The translations under genes and the position numbers were made by a program. Below, piece by piece: positions 26,527-34,292 of a DNA stretch of 64,000 nt (its first letter is position 1; each line of letters begins with the position of its first letter). The notes below the pieces were generated by a model that made no database searches, was not told where the DNA came from, and was given only the letters and a program-made list of their open reading frames with translations. The stretch comes from Actinomycetospora chiangmaiensis DSM 45062 (GTDB taxonomy: Bacteria > Actinomycetota > Actinomycetes > Mycobacteriales > Pseudonocardiaceae): assembly GCF_000379625.1 (NCBI RefSeq), contig NZ_KB903245.1:245072-309071 (forward strand), written 5' to 3'.

Positions 26527-27375
26527 ATGCACCTCGCCGATGTGGTCACATCGCAGGCGATGCCCCACCGCACCGCCGCGAGCCGCGTCCTGGACGTCCT
26601 CGGCGCCTTCGGGCCCGAGCACCGCGCCCTGAGCCTCTCCGAGATCGGGCGCCGGGCCGGCCTGTCGCTGTCGACCACGCACCGCCTGGTCGGCGAGCTG
26701 TCCGCGTGGGGCGGGCTGGAGCGCGGCGAGGACGGCCGGTTCTCGATCGGCCTGCGCCTGCTCGAGCTCTCCGCCCTCGCCCCGCGTGGTCTCGGGCTCC
26801 GCGAGATCGCGTTCCCGCACCTCGACGACCTGCACCGGGCGACGGTCGGGAACGTCCACCTCGGCGTGCGCGACGGGCACGAGGTGGTCTACGTCGAGAC
26901 CCTGCGCTCGCGGCGCAGCGCCCCCGTGACCAGCCGCGTCGGCGACCGCTGGCCGCTGCACGCGACCGGGACGGGCACGGTCCTGCTCGCCCACGCCGAC
27001 CCCGCCGACGTCGACGAGGTCCTCGCCCGTCCGCTCGCCCGCTACACGGCGCGCACGCTGGTCGACCCGCACCTGCTGCGGACCCGCCTCGCCCGCGTCC
27101 GCCGCGACGGCGTCGCCGTACTGCGCGGGGAACTCACCGACGGTGCCCTCGCGGTCGCCGTGCCCGTCCACGACCAACGGGGCGACGTCACCGCCGCCCT
27201 GAGCCTCGTCGTGCACGACGACGAGACCGCACCGGGCGAGCTGCCCGCCGTCCTGACCGCCGTGGCCGCGCGGATCCGGCGCGCCCTCGAGGCCGCGGGG
27301 CACGGGGAGCCGGCCACACCCGTCGTCGGGACGACCCCCGCACGACCGGTCGGGCGCCCGCTGCGGGTGGGCTGA
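26527..27375 (+). CDS. IclR family transcriptional regulator
   Basis: A 282-residue regulator. The N-terminal winged helix-turn-helix spans about residues 10-70 (ASRVLDVLGAFGPEH, LSEIGRRAGLSLSTTHRLVGEL), followed by the IclR effector domain (GLREIAFPHLDDLHRATVGNVHLGV, LHATGTGTVLLAH). It probably controls the divergent amidohydrolase and perhaps the nearby CoA-transferase. ATG 26527 is chosen; a GTG lies one codon upstream. The Pro/Arg-rich last 25 residues are not part of the fold. Confidence 0.9.
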   Translation: MHLADVVTSQAMPHRTAASRVLDVLGAFGPEHRALSLSEIGRRAGLSLSTTHRLVGELSAWGGLERGEDGRFSIGLRLLELSALAPRGLGLREIAFPHLDDLHRATVGNVHLGVRDGHEVVYVETLRSRRSAPVTSRVGDRWPLHATGTGTVLLAHADPADVDEVLARPLARYTARTLVDPHLLRTRLARVRRDGVAVLRGELTDGALAVAVPVHDQRGDVTAALSLVVHDDETAPGELPAVLTAVAARIRRALEAAGHGEPATPVVGTTPARPVGRPLRVG

Positions 27376-27379
27376 TCCG

Positions 27380-27523
27380 CTACCGCGGGACGTGGCGCAG
27401 GGCCTCCTCCGGGGCCTCGCGCGGCGAGGGGACGGGCGCGCGCCCGGCCGCCTCGACCCAGGCCGCCATCGCGGTGCGGTAGAACTCCCACCGCCGCTCG
27501 TCGTCCCTGGTCTCCATCGGCAT
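27380..27523 (-). CDS. Possible small protein
   Basis: A 47-residue ORF starting MPMETRDDERRWEFYRTAMA, with an acidic/aromatic helical first half and a Pro-rich end. It is convergent with IclR (stops 4 bp apart) and has no clear ribosome-binding site. I recognise no family. Amino-acid usage is more protein-like than neighbouring shadow frames, which is the only support. Confidence 0.35.
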   Translation of the reverse strand: MPMETRDDERRWEFYRTAMAAWVEAAGRAPVPSPREAPEEALRHVPR

Positions 27524-27660
27524 CGCGCCCACGACCCGCCCCCTCCGCACTCCCCCTCGGCAGCCCCCCGCCGTCGCAGAGCGTTCCACAGTCGCGCGCC
27601 CTACTGGTCGGTCGTCACTCGTTCAGCCCATCGCAATCAGACCTTCCGGCCACGGAGCGT

Positions 27661-29334
27661 CTATCGACGCAGGGCGTGCACCCGCAGCGACCGCAGCCGG
27701 TTCAGCGCCGCCGCGATCTCGTGGCGGCGCGGCAGGGCGAGGTCGGCCGGGTCCCGCGGGCCGTCCCGCAGCGCGTCGACCCCCTCGCGGGCGATCTGGG
27801 CGTCGACGAGGTCGAGCCCCTCGGCGAGCGTGATGTCGCCGTCGAGGACGTGGTCGCCCAGCAGTGCCATCGCGCGCCCGATGCCGGTCACCTGCGAGCG
27901 GTCGACGACCTGCTCCACGGCGGACAGGTCGACGTCGTCCTCGCCGAACGTCAGCGTGTCCACCCCACGGGCGGTGATGCGCCGCTTCCCCTGCCGCCCG
28001 GACGGGTCCAGCGAGCCCGGGTCGACCACCCGCGCGGCGACGGCCGGGAACCCGGAGTGCTCCTGCGTGCGGCCGGGGGTCGCGGCGGCGATCTCGTGCG
28101 CCCGCGCCGTCACCTCGCTCGCGGTGTACGACGACATCATGATCACGGTGTCGGCCACCCCGAGGTAGTCGCCCGACCCGCCCATCACCAGCACCGACGA
28201 CACCCCGCGCTCGGCGTGCAGCGGACGGATGCGCTCCACGAACGGCACGAGCGGCTCGGTCGCGATGAGCTGCTGCATGCGGGCGTCGCGGATCATCATG
28301 TTGGTCGCGGACGTGTCCTCGTCGACGAGCAGCACGCCCGCCCCGGCCTCGATCGCCTCCACCATCGACGCCGCCTGGCTCGTGGAGCCCGACGCGTTCG
28401 TCGTCGAGAAGTCGTCGGTCGGCTCCCCCGACGGCAGGTGCGAGACGAACGCGGACACGTCGCTGCGCACGACGCTGCGCCCGTCCTCCGCCCGCACCTT
28501 CACGGCGTCGACCCGCGCGACGACCTGCTCGCGCCCGTCGCCCGGCCCGTGGTCGTGCACGCCGGCCTCGATCGCGCGCAGCAGCGTCGACTTCCCGTGG
28601 TAGCCGCCGCCGACGATCAGCGTCACGCCCTCCGGGATCCCCATCCCGACGACGGGTCCCGCGTTCGGCGTCGCCAGCGTCACCCGGAGGCCCTCGGGCG
28701 CCGCGATCGGAACCGCGCGCTCCAGGGGGCGGTCGTCGATGCCCGAGCGGCGGGGCAGCACGGCGCCGTCGGCGACGAACGCGACCAGTCCCCGGTCGGC
28801 CAGCGCGCCGCGGAGGGCGACCGCGTCCTCGACCGTGGCGGCGAACGCGCGAGCCGCACCGCGGTCGTCGTCGGGAAGGCCCTCCCAGCGCAGCGTGGCG
28901 ACCGCGGCCGGCAACGTCTCCCCGAGCAGCGTCGCGGCCTCGCGGCCGAGGATGCGCCGTCTCGGGCCGGGCAGGGGCGCGCCGAGTTCGACGACGACCG
29001 TGCCGTCGGGGTGCACGCGCCCGGCCGTCCGGTCGAGCACCTCCTGGCCGCCCGCGTCGAGCTGCAGGGGCGTCCCCCGGAGCTGCCGGTGGAGGCGGCG
29101 GAGCAGGAACGACGCGTGGGCGCGGCGCCGGTCGGCCGTGCTGGTCAGCTCGTCGGGGGCGGCGCCGGGGAGGGTGACCCGGACGCGTGACGGCGGGGCG
29201 AACGGGTCGGCCTGGGCGCGGAGGACCTCCAGGGTCCCGCCGTCGACGTCCCAGCTCCCGACCAGCGACCTGTACCGTCCGTAGCTCTGGCCGTCGAGGT
29301 CGCGGAGGGTGGCGGCGAGGTCACGTCGGGACAT
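27661..29334 (-). CDS. ABC-class P-loop ATPase (PF09818 type)
   Basis: A 557-residue predicted ATPase of the ABC class (COG3044/PF09818). The Walker A-type loop is IVGGGYHGKSTLLRAIE, the signature-like region is FSTTNASGSTSQAASMVEAIE, and Walker B is GVLLVDEDTSATNMM. It has no membrane segments, so it is a soluble ATPase rather than a transporter. The cellular role is unresolved; a trypanosomal relative (MRB1590) binds RNA. ATG 29334, divergent from the small membrane gene pair. Confidence 0.88.
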   Translation of the reverse strand: MSRRDLAATLRDLDGQSYGRYRSLVGSWDVDGGTLEVLRAQADPFAPPSRVRVTLPGAAPDELTSTADRRRAHASFLLRRLHRQLRGTPLQLDAGGQEVLDRTAGRVHPDGTVVVELGAPLPGPRRRILGREAATLLGETLPAAVATLRWEGLPDDDRGAARAFAATVEDAVALRGALADRGLVAFVADGAVLPRRSGIDDRPLERAVPIAAPEGLRVTLATPNAGPVVGMGIPEGVTLIVGGGYHGKSTLLRAIEAGVHDHGPGDGREQVVARVDAVKVRAEDGRSVVRSDVSAFVSHLPSGEPTDDFSTTNASGSTSQAASMVEAIEAGAGVLLVDEDTSATNMMIRDARMQQLIATEPLVPFVERIRPLHAERGVSSVLVMGGSGDYLGVADTVIMMSSYTASEVTARAHEIAAATPGRTQEHSGFPAVAARVVDPGSLDPSGRQGKRRITARGVDTLTFGEDDVDLSAVEQVVDRSQVTGIGRAMALLGDHVLDGDITLAEGLDLVDAQIAREGVDALRDGPRDPADLALPRRHEIAAALNRLRSLRVHALRR

Positions 29335-29378
29335 GGGCGCGAGAGTGCCCGACGCCCGCGGCGGCCATACTGGGGACC

Positions 29379-29750
29379 GTGATCGTTCTCCTCGCCTGGG
29401 TGCTCGGCGTGGCGGGCCTCGGCTGGGCGCTCTGGTGCGGGGTGTCGGCCCTGGTGGACCAGGCGCCGACGTACTACCACCGCCTCGCCCTCGTGGCCCT
29501 AGAGGTGCTCGCGCTGGCGCAGGTCGTGATCGCGGTCGTCCTGCTGGTGGTGGCGCCCGGACGGTCGGCCGGGGCGGTCGCGGAGATCGTCGGCTACCTC
29601 ATCGCCCTGCTCGTGGTGCTGCCGATCGGCGCGGCCCTGGCCTACGGCGAGCGCAACCGGTACGGCTCGGTGGTGCTCGCGATCGCGGGCGTGACGTTCG
29701 CGGTGCTGGTGCTGCGGACCACGCAGGTGTGGGAGGTGACGGGTGTCTGA
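29379..29750 (+). CDS. Four-helix membrane protein of unknown function
   Basis: A 123-residue protein with about four hydrophobic helices (LLAWVLGVAGLGWALW, LEVLALAQVVIAVVLLV, IVGYLIALLVVLPIGAAL, VVLAIAGVTFAVLVL). No family recognised. GTG 29379 starts at the first helix. Its end overlaps the next gene by 8 bp, so the two are co-translated and probably interact. Confidence 0.7.
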   Translation: MIVLLAWVLGVAGLGWALWCGVSALVDQAPTYYHRLALVALEVLALAQVVIAVVLLVVAPGRSAGAVAEIVGYLIALLVVLPIGAALAYGERNRYGSVVLAIAGVTFAVLVLRTTQVWEVTGV

Positions 29751-30141
29751 GGTGACGGAGCGCCGCCTCAACAGCGGGCCCGGGAAGGTCCTGCTGGCGG
29801 TCTACGTGCTGTTCGCGATCTCGGCGGGCGCCCGGGCGCTCTATCAGATCGCGACCCAGTTCTCGCTCGCCCCGCTCGCCTACCTGCTCTCCGCGTTCTC
29901 GGCCGCGGTCTACATCCTCGCCGCGGTGGCGATCGGGCGGCGACGGCGGCGGCTGGCCCTGGTCGCGGTGTGGATCGAGCTGGTCGGCGTGATCGGCATC
30001 GGGCTGTTCACGCTGCTCGCGCCGCAGGACTTCGCCGACGACACGGTCTGGACCGACTTCGGGATCGGCTACGGCCTCTTCCCACTGATCCTGCCGGTGC
30101 TGGGCCTGCTCTGGTTGTTCCGGTCCACCGATCGGTCCTGA
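29743..30141 (+). CDS. Four-helix membrane protein, partner of the upstream gene
   Basis: A 132-residue protein with about four membrane helices (VLLAVYVLFAISAGARALY, PLAYLLSAFSAAVYILAAVAIG, LALVAVWIELVGVIGIGLFTLL, YGLFPLILPVLGLLWLF) and a conserved-looking DFADDTVWTDFGIGYG loop. The function is unknown. The GTG at 29743 overlaps the preceding gene. Confidence 0.7.
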   Translation: MSEVTERRLNSGPGKVLLAVYVLFAISAGARALYQIATQFSLAPLAYLLSAFSAAVYILAAVAIGRRRRRLALVAVWIELVGVIGIGLFTLLAPQDFADDTVWTDFGIGYGLFPLILPVLGLLWLFRSTDRS

Positions 30142-30153
30142 TACCGTACCGAT

Positions 30154-31005
30154 GTGACCACGCACACGCTGTCGCTGCCCGGGGTGGAGCTCGTCCACGA
30201 CGTGCTGGGCGCCGCCGACGGGCGGCCGCTGGTGATGATCGGCCAGCCGATGACGGCGGAGGGCTTCCACGCCCTCGCCGGGCACCTGCCGGAGCGGCGC
30301 GTCGTGCTGTATGACCCCCGCGGGCTCGGCCGGTCGGTGCGCTCCGACGGGGACGACACGTCGGTGCCGGAGGTCCAGGCCGAGGACCTGCACGGGCTGG
30401 TCGCGTCGTTGGATGCCGGCCCGGTCGACGTGCTCGCCTCCAGCGGCGGGGCGGTGACCGCCCTGGCGTGGGTGGCCGCCCACCCCGACGACGTCGCGAC
30501 GCTCGTGGCCCACGAACCGCCGCTGCTCACCGTGCTCCCCGACGCCGAGGCCGCCGAGCGGGGCCACGACGCCGTCCGGCGCGCCTATGCCGAGCGCGGC
30601 TGGGGTGCGGGGATGGCGGCCTTCGTCGCGTACACGTCCTGGTCCGGCGAGTACACCGAGGAGTACCTCTCGCGGCCCGCCCCCGACCCGGCGATGTTCG
30701 GCATGCCGAGCTCCGACGACGGGTCCCGCGACGACCCGCTGCTCAGCGACCGCGCCCTCGCGATCGTCCGGTACCGGCCGGACCTCGAGGCACTGGCGGC
30801 CGCGCCCACGCGCGTGATCCTCGCGGTCGGCGAGGAGACCGGCGACACCTTTACCGGGCGCACCACCCGCGCCCTCGCCGACCAGCTCGGCCAGGACGTG
30901 GTCGTCTTCCCGGGCGGGCACGGCGGGTTCGCCGCCGAGGACGCGCCGTGGCCGGGACAGGCCAAGGCCTTCGCCGTGCGACTCCGCGAGGTCCTCGGGT
31001 CCTGA
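30154..31005 (+). CDS. Alpha/beta hydrolase
   Basis: A 283-residue alpha/beta hydrolase. Strand and oxyanion region: VVLYDPRGLGRS. The nucleophile elbow is LASSGGAVTAL, a variant of GxSxG with Ala at the first position. The catalytic His is in FPGGHGGFAAED. No membrane segment. GTG 30154 follows the membrane pair by 12 bp, so it may belong to the same transcript. Substrate unknown. Confidence 0.85.
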   Translation: MTTHTLSLPGVELVHDVLGAADGRPLVMIGQPMTAEGFHALAGHLPERRVVLYDPRGLGRSVRSDGDDTSVPEVQAEDLHGLVASLDAGPVDVLASSGGAVTALAWVAAHPDDVATLVAHEPPLLTVLPDAEAAERGHDAVRRAYAERGWGAGMAAFVAYTSWSGEYTEEYLSRPAPDPAMFGMPSSDDGSRDDPLLSDRALAIVRYRPDLEALAAAPTRVILAVGEETGDTFTGRTTRALADQLGQDVVVFPGGHGGFAAEDAPWPGQAKAFAVRLREVLGS

Positions 31006-31017
31006 CGGCCGGTCGGT

Positions 31018-31225
31018 GCGCGTCGCGCACACACTCGGGCGTCCCGGACGACCGACTCCGGCCACCCCTGCGCGTCGCGCACACAATTCGGCGGACCCGA
31101 CGAGCGACCCCGTCGACTCCGACGCGTCGCGCACACAATCCGGCGCCCCGCACGATCGACTCCAGCCACCCCGACGCGTCGCGGACACATGTCGCGGTCC
31201 GCCGCCGAGATGCCGAGGTCCACAT
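31018..31225 (+). repeat. Tandem 52-bp repeat array, forward half (4 units)
   Basis: Units start at 31018, 31070, 31122 and 31174, exactly 52 bp apart. Each opens with a conserved 16-mer (GCGCGTCGCGCACACA or ACGCGTCGCGGACACA-type). A less conserved 36-bp remainder follows, of the kind ATTCGGCGGACCCGACGAGC in its first part. The unit length is not a multiple of three, so it is not coding. The array begins 12 bp after the hydrolase stop and faces a second array at 31343-31462. Confidence 0.85.
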
Positions 31226-31342
31226 CAGGCAGGCGCGCCGCCGCCGGGACCTGCCCCACGTCACCCTCAGTGTCAGGGTCGGTGGTGCTGCTGGTGCGGT
31301 GGTAGCTCGCGAACCCACCTGTCGCCGCCCGACCCGCCGCGC

Positions 31343-31462
31343 TGTATGCGTCACGCGCAGGGGTCGCCAAGGTCGTTCGTCGAGACCGTCGGAATGTGTG
31401 CGCTACGCGTAGGAGTCGCCGGCTCTGGTCGGTCGACCCGCCGAACTGTGCGCGCCACGCGC
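31343..31462 (-). repeat. Tandem 52-bp repeat array, reverse half (3 units)
   Basis: Reverse-complement copies of the same unit, with 16-mer cores at 31343-31358, 31395-31410 and 31447-31462, again exactly 52 bp apart. Read on the minus strand the first unit runs GCGCGTGGCGCGCACA then GTTCGGCGGGTC. It ends 7 bp from the siderophore-reductase stop. About 117 bp of unrelated sequence (31226-31342) separate the two halves. Confidence 0.85.
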
Positions 31463-31468
31463 AGGGGA

Positions 31469-32254
31469 TCAGCCGAGCCCGGTGCCCTCCACCCCGCGGC
31501 GCCAGTAGCCATCGAGGTCGATCCACTCGGTGGGCAGCAGGTCACGGAGGCGCCGACGGACGGGCCGCAGCGCCGACGCCTCGGCGCCCATCCACACCAG
31601 GCCCTCCCCCTCGGGACGGGTCCAGGCCTGCACCGCGTCACCGAGCAGGGTCGTCGTCCCCGGCTCGGCGCCCTCCCGGTGCAGCCACTGCACCGTCATC
31701 CCCGCCGGGCCCGGCAGCGGCTGTTCCTCCGCGGCGTCCGCGACCTCGACGAACACGGTGCCGACCGCGGACGCCGGCAACGACCGCAGCCACCGACCGA
31801 GGGCCGGCAACGCGGTCTCGTCGCCGCCGAGGAGGTACCAGTCGCGCGGGTCGTGGCGCAGGGACGACCGCGGCCCGTACAGCCAGAGCGCCCCGCCCGG
31901 GTCCTCCACCCACGAGCCCGCGAGCCCGTGTCCGTGCCGGACGAAGTCGACCTCGACGACCCCGTCGGCGACCGACCGCAGCGTGTACTCCCGGTACGGG
32001 CGGGGCCGACCCGGCAGCGGAGCCACCAGCCCCCGCGGGCCGATCTCGGGGCGGGAGGCCTCGGCACCCGACGTCGGGAAGAAGAGCTTGGCGTGGTCGG
32101 TGGGGCCGGAGACCGGCAGCCCGTCGACGTCGCCGGCGAACCGCACCCGGCGCATCCGCGGCGTCAGGTCGACCACGCCGACGACCTCGACCCGCACCGG
32201 CTCGACGTCGTCGTGGGCCTGCGGGGAGATCACGGGGGCGTTGCGGACGACCAT
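31469..32254 (-). CDS. Siderophore-interacting protein (ferric-siderophore reductase)
   Basis: A 261-residue flavin reductase of the ViuB/SIP family that releases iron from ferric siderophores using NAD(P)H. The FAD-binding motif RPYREYTLRS is near residue 90, followed by DFVRHGHGLAGSWV and the nucleotide-binding part DWYLLGGDETALPALGRWL. The C-terminal SIP motif is GLVWMGAEASALRPVRRRL. ATG 32254. No siderophore synthesis or uptake gene is nearby. Confidence 0.92.
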   Translation of the reverse strand: MVVRNAPVISPQAHDDVEPVRVEVVGVVDLTPRMRRVRFAGDVDGLPVSGPTDHAKLFFPTSGAEASRPEIGPRGLVAPLPGRPRPYREYTLRSVADGVVEVDFVRHGHGLAGSWVEDPGGALWLYGPRSSLRHDPRDWYLLGGDETALPALGRWLRSLPASAVGTVFVEVADAAEEQPLPGPAGMTVQWLHREGAEPGTTTLLGDAVQAWTRPEGEGLVWMGAEASALRPVRRRLRDLLPTEWIDLDGYWRRGVEGTGLG

Positions 32255-32259
32255 GTCGG

Positions 32260-32277
32260 GTCACCGTAATCGGTGAC
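32260..32277. promoter_or_regulatory. Perfect 18-bp inverted repeat before the siderophore reductase gene
   Basis: GTCACCG-TAAT-CGGTGAC lies 6 bp upstream of the siderophore-reductase ATG, in the 66-bp divergent gap shared with the GH15 gene. It does not resemble the IdeR/DtxR iron box. It is a likely operator for an unidentified repressor. Confidence 0.45.
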
Positions 32278-32320
32278 TCCCCGCGCCGGTCGCAGCGGTG
32301 GTACGGCACGATCCCGCTCC

Positions 32321-34186
32321 ATGAGCGACGAGCGCACCGGGAGCCCGTTCCCGCCGATCGCCGACTACGGGTTCCTCTCCGACTGCGAGACCACCGCGCT
32401 GGTGGCGCCGAACGGTGCCGTCGAGTGGCTGTGCCTGCCGCGGATGGACTCGCCGAGCGTGTTCGGGGCGATCCTCGACCGCGACGCCGGAACCTTCCGC
32501 CTGCACCCCGACGGGGCCGACGTCCCCGCCGCCCGGCGCTACGTGCCCGGCACGATGGTGCTGGAGACGACGTGGTGCACGCGGTCGGGCTGGCTGCAGG
32601 TCCTCGACGTGCTGCTGATGGGCCCGTGGCACCACGAGACGGAGCGGTCGGGCTCGCACCGCCGCGCGCCCACCGACTACGACGCCGACCACGTCCTGCT
32701 GCGGGTCGCCCGTTGCCTCTCGGGGCAGGTGCAGCTGCGGATGGAGTGCGCGCCGGTCTTCGACTACGGCCGCGAGCCCGCGCGGTGGAGCTATCCCGAC
32801 GGCGGGTACCGCGCGGCGCGCGCGTCCGGCGGCGGCTCGGACCTGCTGCTGACCACCGACACCAACATCGGGTTCGAGGGGACGCTCGCCACGTCGCGGA
32901 CGCTGCTCAAGGAGGGCGAGTGGCGCTACGTCGCGCTCTCGTGGAGCGAACACGCGCCGCCTGCGAACGTCGACGAGGCGCTCGAGCGGCTCACCTGGAC
33001 CGAGCACCACTGGCGGCACTGGCTCGACCGCGGCGACTTCCCCGACCACCGCTGGCTGCCCTACCTGCAGCGCTCCGCCCTGACGCTCAAGGGCCTGACG
33101 TTCGCCCCGACGGGCGCGATCGCGGCCGCCGCGACGACGTCGCTGCCCGAGACGCCGGGCGGCGAGCGGAACTGGGACTACCGGTACTCGTGGATCCGGG
33201 ACTCTGCGCTCGCGCTCTGGGCGCTGTACGCCCTGGGCTTCGACTGGGAGGCCAACGACTTCTTCTACTTCGTCGCCGAGGCGGCCGAGGCGGCGGCCGG
33301 GCACCTGCAGATCATGTACGGCGTCGACGGGCGCTCGAAGCTCGACGAGGAGGTGCTCGCCCACCTCGACGGGTACGAGGGCGCCTACCCGGTGCGGATC
33401 GGCAACGGCGCCTACGACCAGGCCCAGCACGACGTCTGGGGTGCCGCGGTCGGCGCGATCTACCAGTACGTCCGGAGCCGGGACCGGCTCGACGACCGGC
33501 TGTGGTCGATCGTCGTGACGCAGGTCGAGGCGGCGCTGGAGAACTGGCGCGGACCCGACCGCGGGCCGTGGGAGGTGCGCGGCGAGCCGCAGCACTTCAC
33601 CACGTCGAAGATCGCCTGCTGGCTCGCCGCGGACCGTGGTGCCCGACTCGCCGCGCTGCGCGGGGACGAGAAGCGCGAGGACCGCTGGCGCCGGGCGGCC
33701 GAGGAGATCCGCGAGGACGTCCTCACGCACGCCGTCGACGACCGCGGCGTCCTCTGCCAGCACTACGCGACCACCGGGCTCGACGCGTCGCTGCTGCTCA
33801 TGCCGATCGTCGGGTTCCTCTCCCCCGACGACCCGCGCTGCCGGGCGACCGTGCTCGCGATCGCCGACGAGCTCACCCAGGACGACCTGGTGCTGCGCTA
33901 CCTCGTCGAGGACACCGACGACGGGCTCTCCGGCGAGGAGGGCACGTTCACGATCTGCTCGTTCGCCCTGGTCTCGGCGCTGGCCGTGATCGGCGAGGTG
34001 GACCGGGCGACCGCGCTGTGCGAGAAGCTCCTCGGTGCTGCATCGTCGCTGCACCTCTACGCCGAGGAGATCGACCCCCACTCCGGGCGGCACCTGGGCA
34101 ACTTCCCGCAGGCGTTCACGCACCTGGGTCTGATCCAGGCGGTCATGAACATCGTGCGCGCCGAGAAGCGGGCGGCGCGGCGGTAG
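32321..34186 (+). CDS. Glycoside hydrolase family 15 protein
   Basis: A 621-residue GH15 enzyme of the bacterial glucoamylase/trehalase-like group. The N-terminal beta-domain starts PPIADYGFLSDCETTALVAPNGAVEWLCLPRMDSPSVF (conserved in blocks), and the (alpha/alpha)6 barrel has ERNWDYRYSWIRDSALAL and the terminal catalytic region EEIDPHSGRHLGNFPQAFTHL. Actinobacterial relatives include acid trehalases, so trehalose is a possible substrate; this is not proven here. ATG 32321. Confidence 0.92.
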   Translation: MSDERTGSPFPPIADYGFLSDCETTALVAPNGAVEWLCLPRMDSPSVFGAILDRDAGTFRLHPDGADVPAARRYVPGTMVLETTWCTRSGWLQVLDVLLMGPWHHETERSGSHRRAPTDYDADHVLLRVARCLSGQVQLRMECAPVFDYGREPARWSYPDGGYRAARASGGGSDLLLTTDTNIGFEGTLATSRTLLKEGEWRYVALSWSEHAPPANVDEALERLTWTEHHWRHWLDRGDFPDHRWLPYLQRSALTLKGLTFAPTGAIAAAATTSLPETPGGERNWDYRYSWIRDSALALWALYALGFDWEANDFFYFVAEAAEAAAGHLQIMYGVDGRSKLDEEVLAHLDGYEGAYPVRIGNGAYDQAQHDVWGAAVGAIYQYVRSRDRLDDRLWSIVVTQVEAALENWRGPDRGPWEVRGEPQHFTTSKIACWLAADRGARLAALRGDEKREDRWRRAAEEIREDVLTHAVDDRGVLCQHYATTGLDASLLLMPIVGFLSPDDPRCRATVLAIADELTQDDLVLRYLVEDTDDGLSGEEGTFTICSFALVSALAVIGEVDRATALCEKLLGAASSLHLYAEEIDPHSGRHLGNFPQAFTHLGLIQAVMNIVRAEKRAARR

Positions 34187-34193
34187 TCCCCTC

Positions 34194-34250
34194 GTGACAG
34201 CGGAGCGTCGTTGCTGTCACCCGGTGGCAGCGACGACACTCCGGTGTCAC
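34194..34250 (-). repeat. Dispersed palindromic 3'-end element, inverted double copy
   Basis: Two adjacent copies of the element core in opposite orientation. Each forms a hairpin: GTGACAGC/GCTGTCAC at 34194-34220, and CCGGTGGCA/TGTCACCGG at 34221-34253. The two cores, read in the same direction, differ at 4 of 27 positions. It begins 7 bp after the GH15 stop. Confidence 0.7.
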
Positions 34251-34270
34251 CGGAACGGGACCCCTGGCGA

Positions 34271-34292
34271 TCTAGGCCCCTAGGAGTCTAGG
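34271..34292. promoter_or_regulatory. Three CTAG cores at 8-bp spacing before the RHH-VOC gene
   Basis: TCTAGG (34271), CCTAGG (34279) and TCTAGG (34287) repeat every 8 bp and end exactly at the TTG start codon. The AGGAG ribosome-binding site (34282-34286) lies inside. Short palindromic half-sites in tandem are the usual target of ribbon-helix-helix dimers, and the gene that follows encodes such a domain. Confidence 0.55.

Noticed and set aside
31018..31462. CRISPR array
   Set aside because: The conserved part is only about 16 bp, the intervening parts resemble each other rather than being unique, the orientation flips midway and no cas gene is present.
31016..32269. Long ORFs across the 52-bp arrays on either strand
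   Set aside because: The 52-bp period is not a multiple of three, so any frame shifts at each unit; the translations are Arg/Pro-rich and show no consistent protein repeat.
32260..32277. IdeR/DtxR iron box
   Set aside because: The palindrome GTCACCG-TAAT-CGGTGAC does not match the TTAGGTTAGSCTAACCTAA-like consensus.
34187..34292. Rho-independent terminator after the GH15 gene
   Set aside because: The hairpins are real but they match the dispersed element elsewhere and no T-run follows, so they are listed as a repeat.
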